Shown one piece after another: positions 11,140-21,837 of a DNA stretch of 64,000 nucleotides (position 1 is its first letter; every line of letters begins with the position of its first letter). Origin of the DNA: Sphingobacterium multivorum (GTDB lineage: Bacteria > Bacteroidota > Bacteroidia > Sphingobacteriales > Sphingobacteriaceae); assembly GCF_900457465.1 (NCBI RefSeq), contig NZ_UAUU01000008.1:372001-436000 (forward strand), in the 5' to 3' direction. A program made the position numbers and the translations under genes. The notes beneath the pieces were generated by a model. That model was not told the DNA's origin. It searched no databases and was given only the letters and a program-made list of their open reading frames with translations.

Positions 11140-12923
11140 ATGATGATCATGACTACTAAAAATTACAAACAATATATAAAATATGCCTTATTGGCATCGA
11201 TCAGTCTTGCGGGATTAAGTTCATGTGAGAAAATGCTCGAAGAAAAAAAGTTTGATTTTATAGATCCGCAAGATATCCCGGATTCGGATGAAGGGGTCAA
11301 CCAATGGGTTGTAGGAACTTATAGCAAACTGCTTGACGATATGTTTCGCTGGAACCTTTTTTCCACCAGCACTGGAATTTGACTGTGATTACATGACTGG
11401 ACCGGATTGGTCATTTGGAACTTTGGGTGCAGGAAATTTTCAGAACAATGAATATACTTCTGCTATGTGGGAAAAGCCTTATGCCATTATTCATCGGGCA
11501 AACTTAGCGCTAGAAAATATCGAACCCATGACCAAAGCTTCGGAAGCAGCCAAAAACAACGGGATCGGTGAGCTCTATTTTCTAAAGGCTTATTCTTACT
11601 TTCTTTTGGTACGTGCCTTTGGCGAAGTGCCCATCCGTAATGCTTCCGTCAACTCCGGTGCCGATCTCAATCAGCCACGCCAGCCGATCAGTAAGGTGTA
11701 TGAGCATATCATCGAATTGCTTACCAAGGCCGAAGGATTGCTCTATAAAAACACGGATAGCAAATTTCAGGAAGGGCGAGCTTCAGCAGGAGCGGCCGCG
11801 TCCTTATTGGCAAAAGTTTATGTCACCATGGCTTCAGGATCTTTGGCATCAGGCAACGTTACAGTAAGAGGAGGGCAGCCTTACAGCATGAATGGCAGTG
11901 AAAAGGTGTACACCAATCCTGTATCTTTTGTGGTTTCTAAAAAGGTAGTTGCCGGTTATGAAGGAATTAATGCAAAAGAGTATTTTGGTAAAGCACGTGA
12001 CAAGGCGCTGCAGGTCATTAATGGGGAGTTTTGGTAATTATAGTTTGCTGAGCTATGATAACCTCTGGTCGCGTGCCAATAGAAATAAAACCGAACATAT
12101 ATGGACTTTACAGTCTATGTCTGCTGATGAAAAGTATGGGGTCACTTTTTCACAAGGTTATAATGGAACCTTCAATGATCAAGGCAACATACAGACCGGG
12201 CTATGGTGGGGCATGCGCGATCACTGGTATAAATTGTTTGAAAGTAAAGATTTGCGCGTGGTAAAAGGGGTGATTCACCGCTGGATCAGACAAGGAGATG
12301 ATTCCAGCTGGGGTGGCGGATCGTATTACCCGAATAACGAAGAGTATACGAACAAAGCAAAGGGCTATACCGATGATAAGGGTAATTGGGTACCGCCGGT
12401 AGCACCGTTTAATGACGGCGCACAATACCGAAGTGAAAAATCACCGGCCTTTTTGGCTTATCTCACAAAATATAGTGATGTGAGCAACAATAAGCTGGAA
12501 CGTACAGATGCACCATGGTATTTCCTTCGATTTGCGGATGTGTTACTCATCTATGCAGAGGCTGCCAATGAGGCAGACAACAGTACCGCAGCACGTACAT
12601 TGGCCTTGGCAAAGCTCAATCAGGTACGCGAAAGAAGCAATGCGACGCCCCGTAGACTCATTGGAGATGGAAATATCGATAATCAAAGCGGATTCCGCTC
12701 TGCAGTGCTAGAGGAGAGGGCAATGGAATTTGCACTGGAAGGCGACCGCCGCTGGGATTTGATCCGTTGGGGGATTTACCTTGATGTCATGAATAAAATT
12801 GGTGGAACCGATGAGGTGGGGGTTGTGAAAATACGCACTGAAAAGCATTTGCTTTACCCAATCCCCAATTCTGAAGTGGGCGTCAATACCACAATCACTT
12901 CAAATAATCCCGGTTGGAACTAA
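11140..12923 (+). CDS. SusD-like glycan-binding lipoprotein of the mannan locus (two frameshifts)
   Basis: RagB/SusD family lipoprotein, about 593 residues. Lipobox ASISLAGLSSC lies near residue 25, then SusD signatures such as ELYFLKAYSYFLLVRAFGEVP, LRFADVLLIYAEAANEA and the C-terminal LEGDRRWDLIRWG. Frame changes near 11352 (six T where five fit) and near 12032 (TTTT where TTT fits) are both single-base insertions, and the protein reads on normally across them. It follows the SusC gene by 7 bases. The N-terminus could begin at any of the ATGs at 11140, 11143 or 11149. Confidence 0.9.
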
Positions 12924-12946
12924 CGTAAACCTAAATTTGAATAACC

Positions 12947-14101
12947 ATGAAATTATTAAATCAATCCATATTATTTACCATATTGTCAGGTTACCTTTCC
13001 CTAGGAATGATCTCCTGCCAGAAGGATATTGTTAACTATAACGACGGCTATGACGATCAGTTGAGCTCAGATGGCCCACCTGTTATCGAAAAAGTCTCAA
13101 CAGCAGCAGATCTCAATGCGACAATTACCAGTGCAGCGCTTACAGATATGATCGTCTTACAGGGTAATAATCTTGCTGAGCTTAAGTCCATAAAATTAAA
13201 CGATGTGGAGGTAGACCTAGCGACGGTCTATGCTGTCAGATCCCGTATTACGTTACCTATACCGCGTATCGTTCCGACTGAGGTAAATAATAAGGTCACT
13301 GTTGAGACGGCAAAAGGAATTACGGAATTTCCTTTTGAAGTAAAAATTCCCAATCTGGTGATTGAAGGGCTATACAATGAGTTTATTGCTGCTGGAGATA
13401 CGGCCATTCTCGTAGGTAAATATTTGGATCTCTATAAATTGGATGTATTGGAGGGAAAATTCTTACTTAATAACACTGAAATCAAACCTCTTCGCAGTGT
13501 CGCAGACTCTGTCTATTTTATTTTTCCTTCCAGTACGGCCGATGGTGCAACGCTATCGTTTTCAAGCCCACTGATTGAGGTGCCGAGACAAGTAAAATTT
13601 AGAGAGAAAGGAATTTCCATGCTGGATATCAAATCTTTGTCCGCCTACGTTACCGATGGAAAAGCAAGCGGTGACCCGGCAATTTTGCCCGGCTTTGATC
13701 GCTTTTTGCGGATCCGTCAATCTTTCGGTGCTTGGTCCTGGAACGGTATTTTCTGGTCAGGTTTTGATTTGAATGAAGCTGCGGTATTGGCCAATCCCAA
13801 AGATTACTATGTCAAATTTGAGATCAACACCAAAAGTACGGCTTCGATTAGCCAGGGGAATTTTATATTGGGCGGCGACAGACAGGAGACACGTTACAAT
13901 CCTGCCGAGAATGGTGCCCTGAATACGTATGGCCAATGGAAGACGATGCGCGTTGATTTGACAGAGTTTTATAAAGATGCCTCCCAGGGTAATGGGACCT
14001 ATCTGAAAACGGGTTGGAATACCTTTGTTTTCTCTTACCAACCTACGGTCGATGTCAATGACGACTTCAGCGTGTGCAATTTCAGGATCGTTAAAAAATA
14101 G
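12947..14101 (+). CDS. Surface glycan-binding protein, SGBP-B type
   Basis: Intact 384-residue lipoprotein (GMISC near residue 24). After the lipobox come IPT/TIG-like immunoglobulin folds, about residues 45-220 (PPVIEKVSTAADLN and similar beta-rich segments). The C-terminal domain, about 225-384, is the XBD type described for surface glycan-binding proteins of polysaccharide loci and is rich in Trp and Tyr (FGAWSWNGIFWSGFDL). Such proteins hold the polysaccharide at the cell surface for the SusCD complex. Its place right after SusD is the usual one. The precise glycan is inferred from the enzymes downstream. Confidence 0.85.
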   Translation: MKLLNQSILFTILSGYLSLGMISCQKDIVNYNDGYDDQLSSDGPPVIEKVSTAADLNATITSAALTDMIVLQGNNLAELKSIKLNDVEVDLATVYAVRSRITLPIPRIVPTEVNNKVTVETAKGITEFPFEVKIPNLVIEGLYNEFIAAGDTAILVGKYLDLYKLDVLEGKFLLNNTEIKPLRSVADSVYFIFPSSTADGATLSFSSPLIEVPRQVKFREKGISMLDIKSLSAYVTDGKASGDPAILPGFDRFLRIRQSFGAWSWNGIFWSGFDLNEAAVLANPKDYYVKFEINTKSTASISQGNFILGGDRQETRYNPAENGALNTYGQWKTMRVDLTEFYKDASQGNGTYLKTGWNTFVFSYQPTVDVNDDFSVCNFRIVKK

Positions 14102-14109
14102 GAGCACAG

Positions 14110-15096
14110 TTGAAAAGATATGTATACTGCATACTGATGGTAACTATGTTGCTGACGGTGGCCTGTCGATCTGCATGGATCAACCCCAAGCCTAATTCCA
14201 AAACAGTTGTCGCCAGGCACGGTCAGCTCCGTGTATCGGGTACAGCGCTTGTCGATGCGCACGCCGATACGCTGGCTCTTCATGGTGTCAGCCTGGGCTG
14301 GCACAACTGGTGGCCGCGCTTTTATACTGCCGAGACCATCAATTGGCTTAAAAAAGACTGGAATGTTCAGGTGGTCCGTGCAGCTATCGGTGTAGAGCCT
14401 GACCAGGCTTACTTACAAAATCCTGAGGCAGCGCTCAAGCAATTATATGCCGTGGTCGATGCGGCAATAGCAGCGGGCGTATATGTGATTGTGGATTGGC
14501 ATGCACACCATCTGCATACGCCGCAGGCAAAGGAATTCTTTCGCACTGTAGCGAGCAAGTACGGGCGTTATCCAAATGTCATCTATGAGATATTCAATGA
14601 ACCCATGGAGACAAGCTGGGACGAAATTCAAGCCTATGCAAAGGAAGTGATCCCCGTCATTAGGGCCATAGACCCAGATAATATCATTTTGGTCGGATGC
14701 CCCAATTGGGATCAGGATATACACCTGGTCGCTGATAAGCCTATCGAAGGATTCAGCAACCTGATGTATACAGTACACTTCTATGCAGGTACACATAAGC
14801 AGTTTCTACGTGACCGTGCTGATTATGCCCTGGCCAAAGGTATTCCGATTTTTGTGTCGGAATGTGCAGGGATGAATGCCGATGGTGACGGACCGATAGA
14901 TCAAAAGGAATGGACAATCTGGAAGGAATGGATGGCTCTGCATCAAATCAGCTGGATAGCCTGGTCTATCGCTGATAAAAATGAAAGCTGCTCCATGATT
15001 GCGGATCAGCAGGTGCCGGCGAATGGCTGGTCTGACAAGCAGCTCAAGCCTTGGGGAAAAATGGTGAGACAAGATTTAAAAACGATCAATAAATGA
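14110..15096 (+). CDS. Glycoside hydrolase family 5 endo-glycanase
   Basis: 328-residue GH5 enzyme with a lipoprotein-like N-terminus (LMVTMLLTVAC), starting with TTG at 14110. The TIM-barrel motifs are clear: VDWHAHH, then IYEIFNEPM with Glu164 as acid/base and IFVSECAG with Glu251 as nucleophile. The sequence around the first motif (AKEFFRTVASKYGRYPNV) is most like the subfamily 2 beta-1,4-glucanases. Between a mannan-binding protein and mannan enzymes it probably attacks glucomannan, either as a glucanase or a mannanase; sequence alone does not settle which. Its TGA overlaps the ATG of the next gene, so the two are translationally coupled. Confidence 0.88.
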   Translation: MKRYVYCILMVTMLLTVACRSAWINPKPNSKTVVARHGQLRVSGTALVDAHADTLALHGVSLGWHNWWPRFYTAETINWLKKDWNVQVVRAAIGVEPDQAYLQNPEAALKQLYAVVDAAIAAGVYVIVDWHAHHLHTPQAKEFFRTVASKYGRYPNVIYEIFNEPMETSWDEIQAYAKEVIPVIRAIDPDNIILVGCPNWDQDIHLVADKPIEGFSNLMYTVHFYAGTHKQFLRDRADYALAKGIPIFVSECAGMNADGDGPIDQKEWTIWKEWMALHQISWIAWSIADKNESCSMIADQQVPANGWSDKQLKPWGKMVRQDLKTINK

Positions 15097-16877
15097 GCAA
15101 TTCTATAAAAACTGCCCTGTTAATCTCGTTGTGCGGAGCAGCATTCCTACTAGAATGTCACGCACAGATGCAGCCTAAAAATAGCGCAACACATGATTTT
15201 GGTACCGATTGGAGGTTTCATGCCGGCGAGGGAAGGGACAGCAGCTGGAACACGAAAGATTACCGGGATAAACACTGGGCAACCGTCGTATCGAACAAAC
15301 CGCTCAAAGAACAGGGGAAATTGTTGGAACAGGGCTTTGGCTGGTATCGCAAGCAGCTGGCTTTTCCTGCCCAGATGCAGCAAAAAATTGTCGAGGCTGA
15401 AGGTGTTGAAATTGATCTCGGTAAATTTGCCGCCTGTGAGGAAGTGTATGTCAATGGTCATTTAGTTGGTAAAACGGGAGAATTTCCACATAATTTCGCT
15501 GGCTACTTTGATCATGAACGCCGGTATTTCGTCCCCTTGGAAGTGCTTGACCTTACCGGTGAAAATGTGATTGCTATCAAATTTTTTGATGGTTGGAGTG
15601 CCAATGGCGGCTTCTTAAATGCAGCGGTTATGCAGGTACAGCCGGCCTCAACAGTGGATAAACTGAAGCTGAAAGTCAATGTCCTGGATGACGATTATAT
15701 TTTCCTGGGCAAAGATAGTATCGCTATAGCGCCAACGATAGAAAATAGAGGTAAAAAATCACTGAAGGCAAGCTTGAAAATTTCGTTGACGACGGATGCG
15801 TACAAACCGATCAAATCACAGGAATTGAAGGTCGATATTCCTGCGCATGCAACAGCTCCTTTGGGTACCTTTGGATTAAAGAATGTCGAACCGGGATTTT
15901 ACCGCTATAAGGTGTCTGTGGAGATCGACGGTGGACACAAACTGGAAGAACAGGTCAATGTGGGCTATGAGCCTGAAAAGATTGCTTCGCCAAACGATGA
16001 GGCAACAGATTTTGATAAATTCTGGAAAGCAAATAGAGCCCAGCTCGCTAACATAAAGCCTGATTATCAGTTGATGTTGATTCCGGAGCAGTCCAAGCTG
16101 GATTATGAAATGTACCATGTGTCCATGCGTTCGCTGGATAATGAGCTTATTATGGGCTACTACGCTAAACCTAAAAAAGCAGGAAAGCACCCAGTCATTG
16201 TCGAATATATGGGCTATGGATCAAAACCTTATTTTCCGAATCAGAGCTGGGATGGATTCGCCTATTTTGTACTTTCCATCCGGGGACAGGCATTGAATGA
16301 AAAATCAAATCATTTCGGTACTTGGTTTACCTATGGCATAGACAGTAAAGAAACGTATTACTATCGCGGGGCGTTTATGGATGTGCTGCGTGCACTGGAT
16401 TTTGTCAGCTCAAGAGATGAAATTGATGGTGAACGTATTGCTGTGCGTGGATCGAGTCAGGGGGGTGCATTGTCGGTTGTTGCGGCATCGCTGGATTCAC
16501 GTGTAAAAGCACTGGCAATTGGTATTCCTTTTCTATCGGATTTTCAGGATTATTTCAACATTGCACCCTGGCCAAAATCGGATGTAGATCACTACAGGGC
16601 TCAACACCCGGAACTGAGCTGGAAACAGGTGTACAAGACCCTTTCTTATTTTGATATTAAAAATCTGGCTTCCCGTATCCGGGTGCCATTGGTCATGGGA
16701 ATCGGGGTGCAGGATAATGTTTGCCCGCCACATATCAATTTTGCAGCGTATAATCAGGTGAAAAGTGAAAAATCCTGGATGGCTTTTCCATTGCATGGAC
16801 ATAGCACCGGAAATGCATTTCATGTCGCGGGATTGGACCTCTTTAGACGTGTCCTCCATGTTGAACAATCAAGATAA
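15093..16877 (+). CDS. Acetyl esterase of the AXE1/CE7 family with N-terminal accessory domain
   Basis: 594-residue secreted protein with signal peptide MSNSIKTALLISLCGAAF. Residues about 35-190 look like a galactose-binding-like beta-sandwich (WRFHAGEG, WYRKQL, VYVNGHLVGKTG). A linker follows, and residues about 300-590 form the CE7 alpha/beta hydrolase. The nucleophile motif is RGSSQGG with Ser455, then GVQDNVCPP supplies the Asp and FPLHGHSTG the His. CE7 enzymes remove acetyl groups from oligosaccharides. In this operon the likely role is de-acetylation of acetylated mannan or glucomannan. The extra N-terminal domain is not in the classical 320-residue CE7 enzymes. Confidence 0.87.
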   Translation: MSNSIKTALLISLCGAAFLLECHAQMQPKNSATHDFGTDWRFHAGEGRDSSWNTKDYRDKHWATVVSNKPLKEQGKLLEQGFGWYRKQLAFPAQMQQKIVEAEGVEIDLGKFAACEEVYVNGHLVGKTGEFPHNFAGYFDHERRYFVPLEVLDLTGENVIAIKFFDGWSANGGFLNAAVMQVQPASTVDKLKLKVNVLDDDYIFLGKDSIAIAPTIENRGKKSLKASLKISLTTDAYKPIKSQELKVDIPAHATAPLGTFGLKNVEPGFYRYKVSVEIDGGHKLEEQVNVGYEPEKIASPNDEATDFDKFWKANRAQLANIKPDYQLMLIPEQSKLDYEMYHVSMRSLDNELIMGYYAKPKKAGKHPVIVEYMGYGSKPYFPNQSWDGFAYFVLSIRGQALNEKSNHFGTWFTYGIDSKETYYYRGAFMDVLRALDFVSSRDEIDGERIAVRGSSQGGALSVVAASLDSRVKALAIGIPFLSDFQDYFNIAPWPKSDVDHYRAQHPELSWKQVYKTLSYFDIKNLASRIRVPLVMGIGVQDNVCPPHINFAAYNQVKSEKSWMAFPLHGHSTGNAFHVAGLDLFRRVLHVEQSR

Positions 16878-16919
16878 ATAAAACATAAAAAAGAACTTAC
16901 TTTATATTTAATTCGAATC

Positions 16920-18089
16920 ATGAGTACACTATTTGAACAACGTCTAAAAGATGTTGAAGCAGATCACTTTGCCCTATTAGAAAGAAAAAACCATCCTGTG
17001 AAGGAGCACAACGGTATTTACCAGCGCTATGAACATCCTGTCTTGACAGCAGCTCATACCCCGCTTTTCTGGCGGTATGATTTAAATGAGCAAAGCAATC
17101 CATTTTTGATGGAACGATTTGGTATTAACGGAACTTTTAATGCCGGTGCGATCAAGTGGAACGATAAATACGTATTGGTCGTACGGGTCGAAGGAAATGA
17201 CCGTAAGTCCTTCTTTGCAATAGCTGAAAGCGCAAACGGAATTGACAATTTTAAGTTCTGGGATTTTCCGGTCGATCTTCCCGAGACGAATGATCCGGAT
17301 ACAAATGTCTATGATATGCGCCTGACGGCCCATGAAGATGGCTGGATTTATGGTATTTTCTGTACCGAACGGAAAGATCCGGCAGCGGCTTCCGGAGACC
17401 TTTCTTCGGCAGTGGCCGCAGCAGGAATCGTGCGTACAAAAGATCTAAAACACTGGGAAAGGCTACCGGATCTGAGATCCAAGAGCCAACAGCGAAATGT
17501 GGTTCTGCACCCCGAATTTGTCGACGGTAAATATGCCTTATATACCCGCCCGCAGGATGGATTTATCGATACCGGAAGTGGCGGCGGTATTGGCTGGGGC
17601 TTGGTAGATAGCATGGAGAATGCAATAGTATACGAGGAAAGAATCATAAACCATCGGTATTACCACACGATCAAAGAGCTGAAAAATGGAGAAGGGCCAG
17701 CACCTATCAAAACAGACAAAGGCTGGTTGCACCTCGCGCACGGCGTGCGCGCATGTGCTGCTGGACTGCGCTATGTCCTGTATGTCTATCTGACTGATCT
17801 TGCTGCGCCAGAAAAACTGATTGCCGAACCGGCAGGTCATCTGATGGCTCCAATGGGTGAGGAACGCGTTGGTGATGTCTCAAACGTGCTTTTTAGTAAC
17901 GGCTGGATTGCAGATGATGATGGTACAGTTTATCTTTATTATGCCTCGAGTGATACCCGTATGCATGTGGCCGTATCTTCGGTTGAAAAACTGTTGGACT
18001 ACTGCTTGTCTACAACTGGAGATGGCATGCGATCAAAAACATCGGTTGAAACACTTGTCGGGATTATTTCAAAGAACTTAGCACAATAA
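16920..18089 (+). CDS. 4-O-beta-D-mannosyl-D-glucose phosphorylase (GH130)
   Basis: 389 residues, no signal peptide, so cytoplasmic. The sequence is closely like characterised mannosylglucose phosphorylases of GH130 subfamily 1, including the N-terminal [20 protein letters not shown] and the catalytic [14 protein letters not shown] with Asp132 as proton donor. The enzyme splits beta-1,4-mannosyl-glucose with phosphate into mannose 1-phosphate and glucose. Its substrate is made by the epimerase encoded two genes downstream, and the GPH symporter between them can import mannobiose. Family assignment and reaction are well supported; kinetics cannot be inferred. Confidence 0.93.
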   Translation: MSTLFEQRLKDVEADHFALLERKNHPVKEHNGIYQRYEHPVLTAAHTPLFWRYDLNEQSNPFLMERFGINGTFNAGAIKWNDKYVLVVRVEGNDRKSFFAIAESANGIDNFKFWDFPVDLPETNDPDTNVYDMRLTAHEDGWIYGIFCTERKDPAAASGDLSSAVAAAGIVRTKDLKHWERLPDLRSKSQQRNVVLHPEFVDGKYALYTRPQDGFIDTGSGGGIGWGLVDSMENAIVYEERIINHRYYHTIKELKNGEGPAPIKTDKGWLHLAHGVRACAAGLRYVLYVYLTDLAAPEKLIAEPAGHLMAPMGEERVGDVSNVLFSNGWIADDDGTVYLYYASSDTRMHVAVSSVEKLLDYCLSTTGDGMRSKTSVETLVGIISKNLAQ

Positions 18090-18116
18090 AATGTTTAAAT
18101 TTATTGCAAAACGAGA

Positions 18117-19513
18117 ATGATGAGTAAAACGGAGCGTATTACATTAAAGGAAAAAATCGGTTATGGACTAGGGGACGCTGCTTCGTCCATGTTCTGGAAA
18201 TTGTTTGGCATGTATCTCATGTTCTTCTATACAGATATATTCGGGATGGAAGCAAAAGTGGTCGGCACCATGTTTCTGGTCACGCGCGTCTGGGATTCTT
18301 TGTTTGATCCTATTATTGGTGTACTGTCCGATCGTACACAATCGAAATGGGGTAAATTCAGACCTTACCTACTGTACGTTGCGGTACCATTTGGTGTAAT
18401 TGGTGTGTTCACGTTTTATACCCCTGCACTCGCTGAAAGTGGAAAAGTTGTGTATGCTTATCTTACTTATTCGGTCATGATGATGGTTTATTCGGCTATT
18501 AATGTTCCCTATGCGTCTTTATTGGGGGTAATAAGTTCGTCGCCCAAAACCAGGAGTGTGCTGGCCACCTTCCGAATGAGCTTTGCATATCTTGGCAGTT
18601 TCGTAACGTTATTGCTCTTCAATCCAATGGTCAATTTTTTCAGTGGCCACAGGCAGGATATTCAGGCCCAGCAGCAGGGCTGGGTGATGGCAGTGGCTGT
18701 TATAGCGCTCTGTTCCGTCGTTCTATTTCTGCTCTGTTTTGCTTGGACACGCGAACGGGTCCAACCAGTAACGGATAGTAAAAGTAGTTTAAAGCAGGAT
18801 GTCAGGGATCTGCTGAATAATAGTCCTTGGTGGATTTTATTGGGAGCGGGAGTCTCCACGTTGGTCTTCAATTCGGTAAGGGATGGCGCAGCACTGTACT
18901 ATTTCAAATATTACGTACACGAAGAAAATTATGGCCAGATCGTACTTCTGAACATTCCATTTGTATTGAGTGGACTCTACCTTGCATTGGGCAGGCCGCC
19001 AATATTCTAGGTGTTATTTTGGCGGCTCCAGTAAGCAACAAAATTGGAAAGAAAAATACATTTATCTTAACCATGCTCTTGGCAACTGTTGGCAGCATAC
19101 TGTTTTACTGGCTCGACAAAAGCCAGGTATGGGAAATTTTTGCATTGCAGGTCATCATCAGTATCTGCGCTGGAGCGGTATTCCCATTACTCTGGTCGAT
19201 GTATGCCGACTGCGTGGATTATTCAGAGCTGAAGACAGGCAATAGGGCAACAGGTCTAATTTTTAGCTCCTCTTCCATGAGCCAAAAATTGGGCTGGGCA
19301 CTTGGAACAGCGGTAACGGGCTGGCTCCTGGCTTATTTTGGTTTCCAGGCCAATCAACTACAGTCCGAGGAGACGCTTAGTGGTATAAAAATGTTTTTGA
19401 GCCTATTTCCGGCAATAGGAACACTCTTATCAATCCTGTTTATCAGCTTTTATCCGCTGACAGAAAAGAGGATGCAAAAGATTACTGCGGAGCTTGAGGA
19501 GCGTCGCAATTAA
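18117..19513 (+). CDS. GPH/MFS-type sugar:cation symporter (one frameshift)
   Basis: About 465 residues with 12 predicted membrane helices, of the glycoside-pentoside-hexuronide:cation symporter family (MelB-like). The N-terminal KIGYGLGDAASSMFWKLFG and DPIIGVLSDRTQSKWGKFRP are family signatures. Two overlapping frames meet near 18993, at LGQAANILGV: a GGG run needs one more G. Both halves are otherwise well preserved. It lies between the GH130 phosphorylase and the epimerase and most likely brings mannobiose and related disaccharides across the inner membrane. Confidence 0.88.
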
Positions 19514-19537
19514 TCTAAAGTGTAATGAAGAAAAGCA

Positions 19538-20704
19538 ATGAAAGGATTTAAAGAAGAAATTGAAAATAATATCCTTCCGTATTGGATGGATAAAATGGTT
19601 GATACGGAGCATGGTGGTTTTTATGGCCGTATCGACGGTGACAATGTACTGGATAGGATGGCCAACAAAGGCGTCGTCATGCATGCCCGGATCCTGTGGA
19701 CATTTGCTGCGTCCTACCGTGTGCTGGGCCACAGTGCCTACCGGCAGATCGCAGAACGCGCATACCTGTACCTCAGGGACTACTTTATGGATAAAGAATA
19801 TGGCGGAGTATTTGGGAACTTGATTTCCGAGGCCGCCCCGTAAACCCGCAAAAAACAGACGTATGCACAAGGGTTTGCGCTCTATGCGTTTTCGGAATAT
19901 TACCGTGCAACGGGCTGTACTGAAGCCCTGGACTATGCAAAGAAACAATTTTATCAGATCGAACGCTGTAAAGACGATGAATTGGGTGGTTACTGGGAGG
20001 CATTTACCGAGGATTGGCAGCCTATTGCCGATATGCGTCTCAGCGAGAAAGATGAAAACGAAGCTAAAACCATGAATACGCATCTCCATATTTTAGAACC
20101 TTATACCAACCTTCTTCGGGTATGGATCGATGCAGATTTGGTAAAGGCACATACTGATTTGATATCCTTATTCCTGGAACGTATATATAGTAAGGCTACC
20201 GGACACCTGCAGCTTTTCTTTGATGCAAAATGGCAGGTAAAAGGTCAGATGCAATCCTTTGGACATGATATTGAAGCTGCCTGGCTACTCTTGGAGGCGG
20301 TCAAAGTACTGGGTGATCCGGATCTGGAGGAAAAAGTGAAAACTGTCATTCCTCATATTGCTCATGCAGCATTGGAAGGGATCTTGCCCGATGGTAGTCT
20401 CGCTTATGAAAGAAACAATGCACATTGGGACCGCGAACGCCATTGGTGGGTACAGGCCGAAGCTGTGCTCGGATTTTCATACCTAGGGAAGCTGCTGAAT
20501 GACAAGCTCTATCAGGAAAAGGCAGAAGGTATATGGGCCTATATCCGGTCGAATCTAATTGATAGCGAGGAGGGCGAGTGGTATTGGAGCAGGCTTGAGA
20601 ACGGGGAAGTAAATAGAGCTGAAGATAAGGCAGGCTTCTGGAAGTGCCCTTATCATAATGGACGCATGTGTCTGGAAATGATCGAAAATTTTGGAATAAA
20701 ATGA
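19538..20704 (+). CDS. Cellobiose 2-epimerase (AGE family, two compensating frameshifts)
   Basis: About 388 residues of the N-acylglucosamine 2-epimerase/cellobiose 2-epimerase fold, cytoplasmic. Signatures include HGGFYGRIDGDN near residue 25, NTHLHILEPYTNLLRVW in the middle, RHWWVQAEAVLGF and the C-terminal FWKCPYHNGRMCLEM. The frame is lost near 19812 (one T missing) and regained near 19851 (one A too many). Within that stretch the alternative frame reads QTYAQGFALYAFSEYYRA, which fits the family. The enzyme converts beta-1,4-mannobiose to mannosyl-glucose, feeding the GH130 phosphorylase. Its TGA overlaps the ATG of the next gene. Confidence 0.9.
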
Positions 20705-21837
20705 TGAACAATAACGTTGTTTTCTACTTGGTCTTGGTAGCAATGCTCTTGAACTATAGTCTTTCGGCGCAGACCAATGTCCCTATTGACCGTATAGCCA
20801 CTAGCGAAACTGTCGCATTGTACAAATACTTAAAATCAGTCCAATCGCAAGGAAAGGTTCTTTTAGGCCAGCAGGATGCGCTTTGCTATGGAAGGCATTG
20901 GAAGGGAGAGCCAGACCGTAGTGATATAAAAGAAGTGACAGGAAGTCACCCAGTAGTGCTGGGCCTCGATTTTCAGCCGTTGACTCATGAGGACAAGGTC
21001 TATCGGGAAAGTGAAACCAAAAGACTGGTCAATGTGGTCAAGGACATGTATCGTAGGGGGGGAATTATTACGTTCTCCTGGCACATGTCAAATCCTGTAA
21101 ACGGTGGCTCCTATGAATGGAAAAATAACCCACAGCTCGCGGTGAGAGAAATTTTACCCGGAGGCAGGTCAAATGCTGCCTATCAGTCTTACCTACGTCG
21201 AATAGGTGCTTTCTTAGCGCAATGTAAAGGATCGAGGGGCGAGGCTATTCCGATTATTTTCAGACCTTTTCATGAGTTCGATGGTGATTGGTTCTGGTGG
21301 GGGAAGGGGCATGCCACTCCGGCGGAATTTATTCATTTATGGCGCTATACAGTTAATTATCTTCGGCAAGATCTGGGCATACACCAGTTGCTCTTTGCAT
21401 TCTCTCCGGACTGTAAGTTTCGGGACCGGACGGAATATCTTGCGCAATTTCCGGGCGATGATTATGTCGATATTTTAGGTATGGACAATTATTGGGATTT
21501 TCGCCCCGATGGTGCAAATGATCCAGCAGCAGCAGCGTTCAAGATGGGAATTGTTTCGGCTATAGCCCAGGAAAAAAGTAAGATTGCGGCAATGACCGAA
21601 ACGGGGCTCGAACGGATTACCGATCCAAACTGGTTTACACAGATTTTACAACCGATATTGGCAAAATGGCCACTGGCTTATTGCATGCTCTGGCGAAACG
21701 CAGACGATATTCCGACTCATTATTATGTACCTACCAAAGATCATCCGGCAGCAGCAGATTTTAAGAAATTTTGCCAGTCAGCGGATATCATTCTTTTAAA
21801 CAACAATAAACTTATTTATAATGCAGCAGCAAAATGA
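20701..21837 (+). CDS. Beta-mannanase, glycoside hydrolase family 26 (first copy)
   Basis: About 379 residues from ATG at 20701, with signal peptide ending near YSLSAQ. GH26 TIM barrel: ITFSWHMSNPVNGG, then FRPFHEFDGDWFWWG with Glu192 as acid/base and AAMTETGLE with Glu300 as nucleophile. The C-terminal YCMLWRNADD and THYYVPTKDHP are also family-typical. It hydrolyses beta-1,4-mannan, probably in the periplasm or at the surface. It overlaps the epimerase by 4 bases and the second GH26 by 4 bases, so these three genes are translationally coupled. Confidence 0.92.
   Translation: MMNNNVVFYLVLVAMLLNYSLSAQTNVPIDRIATSETVALYKYLKSVQSQGKVLLGQQDALCYGRHWKGEPDRSDIKEVTGSHPVVLGLDFQPLTHEDKVYRESETKRLVNVVKDMYRRGGIITFSWHMSNPVNGGSYEWKNNPQLAVREILPGGRSNAAYQSYLRRIGAFLAQCKGSRGEAIPIIFRPFHEFDGDWFWWGKGHATPAEFIHLWRYTVNYLRQDLGIHQLLFAFSPDCKFRDRTEYLAQFPGDDYVDILGMDNYWDFRPDGANDPAAAAFKMGIVSAIAQEKSKIAAMTETGLERITDPNWFTQILQPILAKWPLAYCMLWRNADDIPTHYYVPTKDHPAAADFKKFCQSADIILLNNNKLIYNAAAK

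Noticed and set aside
19430-20089. 219-residue minus-strand open frame across the symporter end and the epimerase start
   Set aside because: It spans two real plus-strand genes and has no family features.
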